In this document: in pieces, positions 1-8,331 of the stretch
Position numbering within the stretch: position 1 is the first letter of the stretch
Layout: each line of letters opens with the position of its first letter
Source: DSYU01 sp964437595
GTDB lineage: Bacteria > Chloroflexota > Anaerolineae > Anaerolineales > Anaerolineaceae
Assembly: GCA_964437595.1 (NCBI GenBank)
Contig: CAYTHO010000015.1
Coordinates: 1 to 64,000 of the forward strand
Reading direction: 5' to 3'
Length of the DNA: 64,000 bases
The notes under the pieces: generated by a model
What the model was told of the DNA's origin: nothing
Databases searched by the model: none
What the model saw: the letters and a program-made list of their open reading frames with translations, nothing else
Made by a program: the position numbers and the translations under genes

Positions 1-39
1 ACTGGCATTTCGGCTCGAGCCGAAATGCCAGTTCTTTTT
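1..39. terminator. Perfect-palindrome hairpin terminator
   Basis: Bases 1-32 form a perfect inverted repeat. As RNA it folds into a 14-bp stem with a TCGA loop. A T-rich run follows at 33-39 on the plus strand, so it can terminate a plus-strand transcript arriving from left of the window. The minus-strand phosphatase gene stops at 38, so the same hairpin can end that transcript too, although its T-run would lie outside the window. Confidence 0.85.
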
Positions 40-706
40 AAGGATTAAGAAGCAGAACGAAAGCATTTTCCGGAAGCTGATCGAGGCTGGGGATGGCGAG
101 ATCAGCAGAACCGGGAGGGACGCCCGGGCCGACACCAATCGAGCGCATACCGGCGCGGCGAGCAGCCTGAAGACCAGCAGGGGCATCTTCCACTACGATG
201 CAGGCGGCGGGAGAAACGCCCAGTCGGTCCGCGGCGGTGAGAAAGATTTCGGGGTCAGGTTTGCCGCGCGAGACGTCTTCCGCGCCGACCGAAGCGTTGA
301 TGTAGGGCTGGATGGCAGCCAGGCGGGCCATTTTGTCGAGGTTCAGGCGGGGAGCCATGGTCGCAATGGCCTGGCGCCAGCCCTGCGCGTGCAGGCGGGG
401 CAGCCATTCCATCACCCCAGGCAGCACCGGGATGGGCATTTCGTCCAGCAGGGCGCGGAAGCGGATTTCCTTGGCGCTGGCGATGCGATCAATCTCCTGG
501 GCTGTCACCTGAGGCCCCAGCCACGCGCGGATACTGGTATCGTTGCGCATGCCAAAGCAGGCCAGGAAGGCTTCATGCGTGAGGTCGCAGCCCTCTTTTG
601 CCAGGGCCTCGCGCCAGGAAATAAAGTGGATGGGGCCGGAGTCGATAAGAGTGCCGTCCAGGTCCCAGAGAACGGCTAGCGGAGAACGGGAAGAGGAGGA
701 AATCAC
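38..706 (-). CDS. HAD-superfamily phosphatase (beta-phosphoglucomutase-like)
   Basis: A 222-residue soluble protein of the HAD subfamily IA type. It has the nucleophile motif WDLDGTLIDS near the N-terminus, a motif II threonine in IATMAP, the motif III lysine in RGKPDPEIF and the motif IV acidic pair in VVEDAPAG, with a helical cap between motifs I and II. Family members hydrolyse small phosphate esters or interconvert sugar phosphates; the substrate cannot be read from the sequence. The start codon is GTG at 706-704 and overlaps the stop of the upstream nicotinate phosphoribosyltransferase as GTGA. The two are therefore co-transcribed and translationally coupled, so a role in nucleotide or phosphoribosyl turnover is possible but inferred only from context. 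Confidence 0.85.
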   Translation of the reverse strand: MISSSSRSPLAVLWDLDGTLIDSGPIHFISWREALAKEGCDLTHEAFLACFGMRNDTSIRAWLGPQVTAQEIDRIASAKEIRFRALLDEMPIPVLPGVMEWLPRLHAQGWRQAIATMAPRLNLDKMARLAAIQPYINASVGAEDVSRGKPDPEIFLTAADRLGVSPAACIVVEDAPAGLQAARRAGMRSIGVGPGVPPGSADLAIPSLDQLPENAFVLLLNP

Positions 707-2046
707 CAGACCCGCTCCAGTTCCGGGTTATCCAGCGGCTGGCGGCCAACCTTGGCCATATCCACCCATTGACCGTGCACCTTAATGCGCACCACATCGG
801 CGGTGTAATCGGTGACCGAGGGACCATCGTTGCTGAAGAGGGACGAGCCGACGGCGTAAATATCGACCGGGACGCGCAGTTTTTCAAAGCGGCGGATCTT
901 ATCCGGCTTGAAGCCGCCGGATACGACGATCTTCACCGCCTGGCAGTACTGGCGGGCGCGCTCTTTCCATTCGGCGGGCATATCCCAGGTTTCCCAGGCC
1001 GTGTCCAGTGCCTGGCGAACGTAGAAAACCAGGCGAGGGTTGACGCCCAGATCGAGCGCCGGGTCGCCGAGGGGTGGGACAGACGGATCGCGGAGCGAGG
1101 CGCTGGTATCGAGGCGCACGCCAAACAGGCGGTAGCACTCGGCATCGGCTGTGCTGCCTGCCTCGCACAGGGTGCGGTAGCGCTCAAACATCGCGCGGCA
1201 GACTTTGAGTGAATCAGCGACGCAGTCGTTGTTGAAATCGACCAGGGCAATGCGGGGGATGGAAAGCGGCAGCACTTCGGAAAAGGCGAGCATAGCCTCA
1301 GCGGTGTCGCCGAGGAAGGAGGCGATGGCGGCGTGAGCCACAGTGCCGCCCCCAGCCCCGCCCCACCAGTCGCCCTGGGCATCGGTGGAGATAAAAGGCC
1401 CCAGCGTGCTGGCATAATCTTTATTGAAGCGCTGGATAGCAATGTTGTAAGCGTACCCATCGGCGGCCTGAACTTCGTGAACATCGAAGCGGGCGGGGAA
1501 GAAGAGGATAGGCTTGCCGCGCGCGGCATCGAAGGTCTCGTAGACGTTGGTGGCTACCCGGCTGGCGCGGGTGAGGATGCCGAGGGTGGGCGTTTCGAGG
1601 ATAGCAAAGTCTCGGTAACGCCCGCGCACGCGGATCACCGGCTGAACGTTGAGCGGGTCGCCATCGCTGCTGACGACCGAACCATCCTGGACGGCCCAGA
1701 CCTGCAGATTGGCGGAGGTATCGATGAATTTGTCGCCCTCCCAATAGCCGGTACACGTGCGCAGCATGGTAAGCGCCTTATCCACGCCAACCACGATGGT
1801 CTTGCCAGGGCGGCGGGTGAACCACTGCATCTCGACCTCAACATCCCCATTCTTGATGTTCTCAGGAGAGATAGCAGGCGGCAGGTGGTGATCATGGCCC
1901 CGGTAGGTATATCCACGGCGGGAAAGCTCGGTCAGCATGTAGGCGATGTTGGTAAAGTATTTGTCGCTGTACCAGCCCCTGCGCATGCGCTCAATATCGA
2001 GCTTGAAGGTGTCATTCGACAAACGTTGGCCGTTAAAAATGCTCAT
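703..2046 (-). CDS. pncB: Nicotinate phosphoribosyltransferase
   Basis: A 447-residue enzyme of the nicotinate phosphoribosyltransferase family, which joins nicotinate and PRPP to make nicotinate mononucleotide in NAD salvage. The N-terminal stretch ERMRRGWYSDKYFTNI is typical, as is the C-terminal KVGRQPLDNPELERV. Length fits the family. ATG at 2046 is preceded by a GGTGGAG ribosome-binding site. The gene has its own consensus promoter (2149-2176) with a palindrome at the start site (2124-2142), consistent with repression by an NAD-status regulator. The last codons overlap the start of the HAD phosphatase. Symbol assigned by family; the subgroup was not resolved. Confidence 0.88.
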   Translation of the reverse strand: MSIFNGQRLSNDTFKLDIERMRRGWYSDKYFTNIAYMLTELSRRGYTYRGHDHHLPPAISPENIKNGDVEVEMQWFTRRPGKTIVVGVDKALTMLRTCTGYWEGDKFIDTSANLQVWAVQDGSVVSSDGDPLNVQPVIRVRGRYRDFAILETPTLGILTRASRVATNVYETFDAARGKPILFFPARFDVHEVQAADGYAYNIAIQRFNKDYASTLGPFISTDAQGDWWGGAGGGTVAHAAIASFLGDTAEAMLAFSEVLPLSIPRIALVDFNNDCVADSLKVCRAMFERYRTLCEAGSTADAECYRLFGVRLDTSASLRDPSVPPLGDPALDLGVNPRLVFYVRQALDTAWETWDMPAEWKERARQYCQAVKIVVSGGFKPDKIRRFEKLRVPVDIYAVGSSLFSNDGPSVTDYTADVVRIKVHGQWVDMAKVGRQPLDNPELERVW

Positions 2047-2123
2047 GTCAGCTCCACCGAAGATTGTTTATTCGCATGAGCCGGTGATCCTGCCCATACA
2101 AATATTAATCGCGTCCGGTTAAT

Positions 2124-2142
2124 TAGTGTACATATTACACTA
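2124..2142. promoter_or_regulatory. Palindromic operator at the pncB promoter
   Basis: TAGTGTA (2124-2130), a 5-base spacer and TACACTA (2136-2142) form a perfect 7-5-7 inverted repeat. It lies immediately downstream of the -10 box, at the predicted transcription start, the classic place for a repressor. NAD-biosynthesis genes are known to be controlled by NrtR, NiaR, NadR or NadQ in different bacteria; which one acts here is not visible, as no such regulator is in the window. Confidence 0.7.
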
Positions 2143-2148
2143 TGCGAC

Positions 2149-2176
2149 ATTATAACCATTTCAATCCCCCTGTCAA
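2149..2176 (-). promoter_or_regulatory. Sigma-70-type promoter of pncB
   Basis: On the minus strand TTGACA (2176-2171) and TATAAT (2154-2149) are separated by 16 bases. Both hexamers match consensus exactly. Transcription would start near 2142, leaving a leader of about 95 bases before the ATG at 2046. Confidence 0.85.
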
Positions 2177-2193
2177 GGATGAAATGATTGCAC

Positions 2194-2228
2194 AGCGCCA
2201 TGACGAGTTATTTCTTCGTCATGGCGCT
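2194..2228 (-). terminator. Hairpin downstream of the sensor kinase gene
   Basis: A 13-bp perfect stem (2194-2206 with 2216-2228) and a 9-base loop lie just after the kinase stop codon at 2244. No strong U-run follows on the minus strand, so termination may be inefficient or factor-assisted. It also insulates the pncB promoter next to it. Confidence 0.55.
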
Positions 2229-2243
2229 AATTTAGAAGCCTAT

Positions 2244-4169
2244 TTACTGGATAACTAAGGGCAGGACGATGGTAAAAGTACTGCCTTTGCCGATGGTTGA
2301 TTCTACCCACACGCGGCCACCGTGGTTTTCCACAATGGACTTGACGATGGCCAGGCCCAGGCCCGTGCCAGACATTTCGGCGCTGGCGTTGGCGGCGCGG
2401 TAGAACTTGTCAAAGATGTAGGGCAGGTCAATGGCGGGGACGCCGATGCCCGTATCACTTAACTGCAGGATGACCTGGTTTTGTTCGATGCGCCCGGCAA
2501 TGGTGATGGTGCCGCCCGGCACGGTGTACTTGACGGCGTTTTCCAGAAGGTGATCGAACATCTGACGAATCTGGACGGGATTGGCCAGGATGGCGGGGAT
2601 CTCTTCTGGAATGTTAATCTGCAGGTGGTGGCCCTTCTCTGCAATCTGCTTCTTTAAGCCCTCGGCAGAATAGCGGATAATTTGTTCCAGGCGGATATTC
2701 TCTTTACGCACATCGAAGCCCGATTCGATGCGGCCCAGGTCCAGCAGATCATCCACCAGATGGGTGATGTTATGGACGCTGACCTGAATGCGGCGGATGA
2801 AATCGCGCTGTAAATCAGACACGGTGCCAGCGCGTTCGATTAGTTCCACATAGCCAAGGATGGCGGTGAGCGGCGAGCGCAAATCGTGTGAAACGGTATG
2901 GACAAAATCCGTTTTGATGGCGTCCAGTTTTTTCAAGTTGGTAATATCATGCATGGTCAGCACGCGCCCTACCCCCTGGATGGGGGTAACCATCACGGAA
3001 TAAACGCGGTTTTCATCCGGGCTGATTTCGGTGCGGTTGAAGACGGTATTTTCCGGGGCGCTGGCCATCTCGAGCATCTCTTCTTGCGGGAAGAAATCCG
3101 CAAAGGCTTTGCCGGCCAGGGCTGTGGCGGGGTCAATGGAAAAAGCAGTGCGGGCAGCCTGGTTCACCATCCCCAGGCGTTGATCCTGTTCGACGACCAC
3201 CACGCCGTCCTGGATGCCGGTGAGGATTGTTTCGAGCTTGTTGCGCTCGGCGGTGACATCGGCGTACAGGCGGGCATTTTCCAAAGCAATGACGGCGTAA
3301 TTGGAAAGGGCATTGAGCAGGGTAACGTGGCGTTGGGTCAGCGGTAGACGGCTGTGGCGGTTATCGACGCCCAAAACGCCAAAGACGTGGCCGTGGAGCG
3401 ACAGGGGTACATACAGCAGGCTCTGCACCAGGTAGGAGGTTTTGATCTTCTGCGGTTGGGTTTCATCCACCAGGATAGCCTCGCCGGTGCGGATCACCTG
3501 ACCAGCCAGACTGTCAGTGATGGGGAGGCGGAAGGTGCGCACAAAGTCTTCCTGGAAGTTCTTGGAGGCGCGCATGTATAGATCGCCGGTGGCTTCATCA
3601 ATCAGCAGGAGGCTGCCCTCTTCCGCGCTGGTTACCTGGACGGCAGCATCCACGATGGCAGACAGAACGCTGTCCAGGTCGAGGGTGCTGGTGACCTGGC
3701 GGCCCAGGCGCGTGAGGGTTTCCATCTCATCCACCTGGCGCTGGAGGCTGGAAGTAAAGCGGCGCGCTTCTACCAGGAGCGTATCTTTGCGGCGCTTACT
3801 CAGCTCGAGCGCGCTGCGAACAACGCGCAGGATTTCATCATTTCGAAACGGCGGGCAAAGAACATCCAGGACGCCCGCGCGCAAGGCGCGCTTATATAAT
3901 TCCGGCGTTTCCTGGTTGGCGAATAAAACCACAGGCACGGCGGGCAGACGCCTGGTAAATTCCGCCGCGCAGTCCACACCTGCGCCATCGCGCAGGCGCT
4001 CGCCCAGGATGACCATGGAAGCGCCGATCAAGGTAACCTGCTTAACCGCGCTGTTGCCATCCTGCGTGAGGGTCACAGTATAATCCGCCGAACGGAGCAC
4101 TCGATCGAGCGATGCCCCTACTTGGGGGTCTGCTGTTACAACCAGGACATGTTCTTGAGTATCTGCCAT
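2244..4169 (-). CDS. Sensor histidine kinase with pseudo-receiver, GAF and PAS domains
   Basis: A 641-residue cytoplasmic protein with no membrane segment. Residues about 1-125 are receiver-like but lack the catalytic set: the acidic pair reads TA, the phospho-acceptor position in VILGERL is Gly, and the usual TKP lysine is Pro (CPPF). A GAF domain (about 150-300) and a PAS domain (about 310-420) follow. The kinase core is intact, with the phospho-accepting His in VSHDLRSPL, ENAVKY (N box), DTGIGV (G1) and GTGLGLAIVK (G2). It lies 81 bases downstream of a second kinase that has the opposite defect. No response regulator with an output domain is adjacent. Signal and target are unknown. Confidence 0.88.
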   Translation of the reverse strand: MADTQEHVLVVTADPQVGASLDRVLRSADYTVTLTQDGNSAVKQVTLIGASMVILGERLRDGAGVDCAAEFTRRLPAVPVVLFANQETPELYKRALRAGVLDVLCPPFRNDEILRVVRSALELSKRRKDTLLVEARRFTSSLQRQVDEMETLTRLGRQVTSTLDLDSVLSAIVDAAVQVTSAEEGSLLLIDEATGDLYMRASKNFQEDFVRTFRLPITDSLAGQVIRTGEAILVDETQPQKIKTSYLVQSLLYVPLSLHGHVFGVLGVDNRHSRLPLTQRHVTLLNALSNYAVIALENARLYADVTAERNKLETILTGIQDGVVVVEQDQRLGMVNQAARTAFSIDPATALAGKAFADFFPQEEMLEMASAPENTVFNRTEISPDENRVYSVMVTPIQGVGRVLTMHDITNLKKLDAIKTDFVHTVSHDLRSPLTAILGYVELIERAGTVSDLQRDFIRRIQVSVHNITHLVDDLLDLGRIESGFDVRKENIRLEQIIRYSAEGLKKQIAEKGHHLQINIPEEIPAILANPVQIRQMFDHLLENAVKYTVPGGTITIAGRIEQNQVILQLSDTGIGVPAIDLPYIFDKFYRAANASAEMSGTGLGLAIVKSIVENHGGRVWVESTIGKGSTFTIVLPLVIQ

Positions 4170-4250
4170 ATCGTTTTTTCTTCTTCGTCCGATTTATTCG
4201 GCCCGCTGTACAAGGCAGCGGCGTCCGTATCCCATCAAGATAAACCCGGG

Positions 4251-5921
4251 TCAGCGTACCAGAGGCAGCCGGATGTGTACTGTGGTGCCTTTTCCTGGCT
4301 GGCTTTCCATCCAGATTTTGCCGTTGTGGCGCGTAATGATTTCTTTTACCAAATAAAGATGAATGCCTAACCCACCAAAGCGCTCCGCGGCGCCTGAACG
4401 CAGCCTGGGCGCCGGTCGACCGGCAGATGATTCTTCAAACATCTTCTCGATTTCTTTCGCATCCAGCAGGCGGCCCTGGTTGGTTACAAACAGATGAACT
4501 GAATTATCTGGGGCCTTTTGCAAACCCACCACCACCTGCCCCCCCGCACTGGAATACTTCACTGCATTGCTCATAACACCGTCCAAAGCCTGGATGAACA
4601 AACCTTCTTCCACCTGGACGGATAAGCCTTCATTGGGAATCTGCGTTTGGAAGGTAATACCGCTACGGCGCGCGCTGGGCTGCATGCGGTGAATAGACTG
4701 GGTAATTAGATCCGCCAGGTTAGCTAGATGCTGGGCAGAGGACTTTAGAAGATGGAGGGGCGCAATCGCCTCAGCAATTTGCTGTACGTCCAGCAGCGTA
4801 TCCTGCGCCGCAACCAACTGCTGGCGCTGATCGGGGCGAAGACGCAGGGTTGGGTCCTGAGAGAGCTGCAATAGTGCGGTGAGCGCGGCGGATACGGGGC
4901 GGGTAAGCTCTTTCTTCACATCGCCAAGCATGTCGTTCTTTACTTTTTCACTCAATTGGGCGGAATCGGCCAACTGCTGAAGCGTTCGGGCGCGGTCCTC
5001 GACGGTATGAAAGAGACGGGCATTGACGAGCGAAATGGAAGCATAATCCGCCAGGGCATCCAGCAAGTGCTGCTCGCTGAGTCCAAACGGGTTGGGCTGC
5101 TTGCGCAGCATCACCAACAGGCCCGTCACCTTCTTTTGGATCTTGATCGGAACGATCAGGGAAGCTAACCCGAGGCTGGAGATTTTAAAGCGCTTAAGCG
5201 GCTCACCGTGGATGGTGAGGGGCTCGCCCGACATGGCAACCAGGGAGCTGATGCCGTCATCCCAGGGCTGGTGGAGCCGCACGCCCAGCGCGGGGGGCAG
5301 GTTATTTTCAGCAACAACCACAAAGGGGCGGTCAGTATCTTCACGGAGAAGGAACCAGCCCAGATCGGCCTGGGTAATACGAATAGCGCCTTCCAGGATC
5401 TTTTCGAGCAAATTCGCCTGATCGGTCACGGAGGTCATGGCCTTGCCCAGGGCGAACATGGTGGTCAGCTCGCGCACGCGGGCCTGCAGGTCCTGGTTGG
5501 CCTGCTGGAGCTGCTGGGAGAGGCGCTCGCGCTCGCGGCGGTCGTGAACCTGCTGCAGCACGCGGTTGACCGCATTAACCACTTCGGCTTCCCGCGCCGG
5601 GAGGAGCAGGTAATCGGCTGCGCCCAGGCGGAAGGTCTGGATCAGGTCGGCTTCATCGCCCCGGCGGGCAATGATGATCAGGGGGGTATGAATGCCCTGT
5701 GAAGCCAGGGCCACCAGGAGGTCTTTGCCGCTCAAACCCGGCAAGCTCAGGTCAACTAGCATCAGGTCCGGCGCCCACTGCAGTGATTTCGCAATGGCTG
5801 AAGTAGCATCTGTGGCTACCTGAACTTGATACCCCACGGCCCCAAGCGCCTGGCGGCCAATCAGGTCGCTGACGGCTGGTTCACTTTCGACAATTAGGAT
5901 GCGGTCGCGGGAATTTGCCAT
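4251..5921 (-). CDS. Receiver-GAF protein with a histidine-kinase-like region lacking the phospho-accepting His
   Basis: A 556-residue cytoplasmic protein. The N-terminal receiver (about 1-125) keeps the acceptor Asp (MLVDLSLPG), but the acidic pair reads E-S and the usual lysine is Leu (YLLLPA). A coiled coil and a GAF domain (about 165-320) follow. The dimerisation helix reads KNDMLGDVKKELTRPV, so the His expected before the E-L-x-x-P motif is Lys. The ATPase-like region retains an N box (SNAVKYSS), but G1 is degenerate (TNQGRLL) and G2 reads GGLGIHLYLVK. It is therefore probably not an autophosphorylating kinase. It is the first gene of a two-gene unit with the intact kinase downstream. 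A TATCAT -10-like box ends 7 bases before the ATG, with no clear -35. Confidence 0.85.
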   Translation of the reverse strand: MANSRDRILIVESEPAVSDLIGRQALGAVGYQVQVATDATSAIAKSLQWAPDLMLVDLSLPGLSGKDLLVALASQGIHTPLIIIARRGDEADLIQTFRLGAADYLLLPAREAEVVNAVNRVLQQVHDRRERERLSQQLQQANQDLQARVRELTTMFALGKAMTSVTDQANLLEKILEGAIRITQADLGWFLLREDTDRPFVVVAENNLPPALGVRLHQPWDDGISSLVAMSGEPLTIHGEPLKRFKISSLGLASLIVPIKIQKKVTGLLVMLRKQPNPFGLSEQHLLDALADYASISLVNARLFHTVEDRARTLQQLADSAQLSEKVKNDMLGDVKKELTRPVSAALTALLQLSQDPTLRLRPDQRQQLVAAQDTLLDVQQIAEAIAPLHLLKSSAQHLANLADLITQSIHRMQPSARRSGITFQTQIPNEGLSVQVEEGLFIQALDGVMSNAVKYSSAGGQVVVGLQKAPDNSVHLFVTNQGRLLDAKEIEKMFEESSAGRPAPRLRSGAAERFGGLGIHLYLVKEIITRHNGKIWMESQPGKGTTVHIRLPLVR

Positions 5922-6037
5922 GATTTCAATGATAGCATGGAAGCTGATCTATGCGGAGTAATTTTAGGGAATTTTTAGCATTACAGTTTTATTAGATCTT
6001 ATTTCATAAGAGTTATGTTAGACCTTACCTGGTCGGC

Positions 6038-6067
6038 TTGACTCTACTCGGTTCTGTGGAATACAAT
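6038..6067 (+). promoter_or_regulatory. dnaJ-like gene promoter, possibly leaderless
   Basis: TTGACT (6038-6043), 18 bases, then TACAAT (6062-6067). The start codon ATG at 6074 begins 6 bases after the -10 box, where transcription itself would start. No Shine-Dalgarno is present. This suggests a leaderless mRNA. Confidence 0.6.
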
Positions 6068-6073
6068 GATGAT

Positions 6074-7027
6074 ATGGATTACAAGGATTATTATAAAGTC
6101 CTGGGGGTAGAGCGCAACGCGAAAGAAGCTGATATTAAAAGTGCTTTTCGCAAACTTGCCCTGCAGTACCACCCAGACCGCAACCCAGGTAATAAACAGT
6201 CGGAGGAGAAGTTTAAGGAAATCAATGAAGCGTATGAGGTCTTAAGCGATCCTGAAAAGCGCTCCCGGTATGACCAGTTGGGCGATTCCTATACCAACTG
6301 GCAGCAGCGCGGCGCACCGGGCAACTTTAACTGGAATGATTGGACCAATGCTCCAGGCGGCGGGGTGACATGGGATGTGGGGGATCTCAACGACCTGTTC
6401 GGCAGGGGCGGCTTCTCAGACTTTTTCCAGGCGATTTTTGGCGGAGTTCCGATGGGTGGGACACAGCGCTCGCAGCCGGGGCAGCGCACCCGCCCAACCA
6501 CCGGGCAAGGCCAGCGGCAGGCGCGGCCAGTGTCTTACCAGCAAGATGTACAGATTTCGCTGATAGAGGCATACCGCGGCGCAGAGCGGCAGGTTAATGT
6601 AAACGGGCGCCGGCTGACGATGAAGATCCCGGCAGGCGCGCGTACCGGAACCAAGGTGCGCATGGCTGGAGCCGCGCCAAGCGGGCCGGACGGCCAGCCA
6701 TCCGACCTGTACCTGGTAATTGAAGTAACGCCAGACGCGCGTTTTGAGCGCAAGGGCGACGATTTGCACACCGAGGTAGCGACAGATCTGTTCACCGCTG
6801 TGCTGGGCGGAGAGGCGCGTGTCCCCACCCCAGAGGGGAATGTTTTGCTAACCATCCCAGCCGGCACACAGCCCGGTCAGTCGTTCCGATTGAGTGGGCG
6901 GGGAATGCCAAACCTGCGAAACCCCAAGGAACGCGGTGACCTGTATGCACGGATCAAGGTACAGATCCCCAAAAACCTTACGGCTGAACAGCGCAAGCTG
7001 TTCGAACAGCTTGCAAAGGCACAGTAA
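6074..7027 (+). CDS. DnaJ/CbpA-type co-chaperone
   Basis: A 317-residue Hsp40. The J domain occupies residues 1-70 with the HPD motif at 33-35. A Gly/Phe-rich linker follows, including NDLFGRGGFSDFFQAIFGG, and then a C-terminal substrate-binding region (about 165-315). The cysteine-rich zinc domain of classic DnaJ is missing, so it is CbpA-like. It would stimulate the ATPase of DnaK and deliver unfolded clients; no dnaK or grpE is in the window. Translation from ATG 6074 (MDYKDYYKVLG) matches the family. A TTG frame upstream at 6038 coincides with the -35 box and is rejected as the start. Confidence 0.9.
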   Translation: MDYKDYYKVLGVERNAKEADIKSAFRKLALQYHPDRNPGNKQSEEKFKEINEAYEVLSDPEKRSRYDQLGDSYTNWQQRGAPGNFNWNDWTNAPGGGVTWDVGDLNDLFGRGGFSDFFQAIFGGVPMGGTQRSQPGQRTRPTTGQGQRQARPVSYQQDVQISLIEAYRGAERQVNVNGRRLTMKIPAGARTGTKVRMAGAAPSGPDGQPSDLYLVIEVTPDARFERKGDDLHTEVATDLFTAVLGGEARVPTPEGNVLLTIPAGTQPGQSFRLSGRGMPNLRNPKERGDLYARIKVQIPKNLTAEQRKLFEQLAKAQ

Positions 7028-7118
7028 CACGCCACCAACCAGCACCTGACGGCACGCCCGACCGGCGAGCGCCAGCAGGCATATTGCGAACACAATTAGT
7101 GTTTTACGGAAAATAACG

Positions 7119-8282
7119 ATGAAAAGGTATTTCTCCTGGATTTTTGTCATCTCAATGGTTGTATTTACATCGCTGGCCTGCCAGATCTCATCACTGCCCA
7201 GGCAGCGTCAGCAGACGACTGAACCGCCAGTCATCGTCATCACACCGCCCTCTCAGGTGGCCTTACCCCAAGATAACCCCGATCTGGAATACCAGGACAC
7301 CCTGTTGACCATGCTTTACGAGCAGGTCAACCCGGGGATTGTATCCATCCAGGTGCTGGCGGAGGCCGGCAGCGGGCTTGGCTCCGGGTTTGTCTACGAC
7401 AAAGAAGGGCATGTGATTACCAACCTGCACGTTGTGGAAGGCGCCACGGATCTGGAGGTAGATTTTATCTCTGGCCTGAAAGTGCGCGGCGAAGTGGTTG
7501 GGCAGGACTCGGACTCGGACATTGCTGTAATCAAAGTGGACGCGCCAGCAGATGCGCTTTTTCCACTGCAGATGGGCGATTCAGACCAGTTAAAGGTAGG
7601 GCAAGCGGTTGTGGCAATCGGAAATCCATTTGGATTAACCGGTACGATGACCACCGGGATTGTCTCCGCGCGCGGGCGCACGATCGAATCGCTGCGGCAA
7701 ACGCCCGAAGGCCGGTATTTTTCGGCGGGCGGCCTGATCCAAACCGACGCGGCGATTAACCCGGGCAACTCAGGCGGCCCCCTGCTGGATTTGAAAGGGC
7801 GGGTGATCGGCATTAACCGGGCCATCCGCACCACCAACTCCACCCTGGAAGGCGAGCCGTCGAACAGCGGCGTTGGGTTTGCGGTGCCGGTGAACATTGT
7901 GAAGCGCGTTGTACCGGTGCTGATCGAAAAAGGAAGCTATGATTACCCTTACCTGGGCATCAGCACCCGGGAGGAAATTTCACTTATCGAGCAGGAAGCG
8001 CTGGGACTTTCGCAGTCCAGCGGCGCGTATGTTATCGAGGTTGTCTCCGGCGGTCCAGCCGACCAGGCGGGACTGCGCGGCGGAGACCGGCAGACAAATA
8101 TCGCAGGCTTACCCGGCGGCGGTGACCTGATCATCGCCATCGATGACCGCCCGGTGCGCGTGTTTGGCGACCTGTTGACCTACCTGATGGAAAACAAAAG
8201 CCCGGGCGATACCGTCCAACTGACTATTCTACGTGATAACCAAAAACAGGAGGTGACTCTTAAACTCGGAAAACGGCCATAA
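7119..8282 (+). CDS. HtrA/DegP-type serine protease, predicted lipoprotein
   Basis: A 387-residue extracytoplasmic protease. The N-terminal signal ends in a lipobox-like SLAC with Cys21, so it is probably lipid-anchored outside the membrane. The trypsin-like domain carries His104 (TNLHVV), Asp134 (DSDIAVIK) and Ser218 (GNSGGP). One PDZ domain follows at about 280-385. Family members degrade or refold misfolded envelope proteins. It lies 91 bases after the co-chaperone, same strand, so the two may form a protein-quality-control pair. Only one PDZ domain is present, as in DegS-like proteins. Confidence 0.92.
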   Translation: MKRYFSWIFVISMVVFTSLACQISSLPRQRQQTTEPPVIVITPPSQVALPQDNPDLEYQDTLLTMLYEQVNPGIVSIQVLAEAGSGLGSGFVYDKEGHVITNLHVVEGATDLEVDFISGLKVRGEVVGQDSDSDIAVIKVDAPADALFPLQMGDSDQLKVGQAVVAIGNPFGLTGTMTTGIVSARGRTIESLRQTPEGRYFSAGGLIQTDAAINPGNSGGPLLDLKGRVIGINRAIRTTNSTLEGEPSNSGVGFAVPVNIVKRVVPVLIEKGSYDYPYLGISTREEISLIEQEALGLSQSSGAYVIEVVSGGPADQAGLRGGDRQTNIAGLPGGGDLIIAIDDRPVRVFGDLLTYLMENKSPGDTVQLTILRDNQKQEVTLKLGKRP

Positions 8283-8331
8283 GTTGTTTCAGCACGAAAC
8301 GTTACCTTAAAAATCAAATAAGGAGGTTGCC

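Noticed and set aside
7089..7103. AACAC-AATTA-GTGTT inverted repeat before the HtrA gene
   Set aside because: Five-base arms are too short to claim a regulator site or terminator without other copies.
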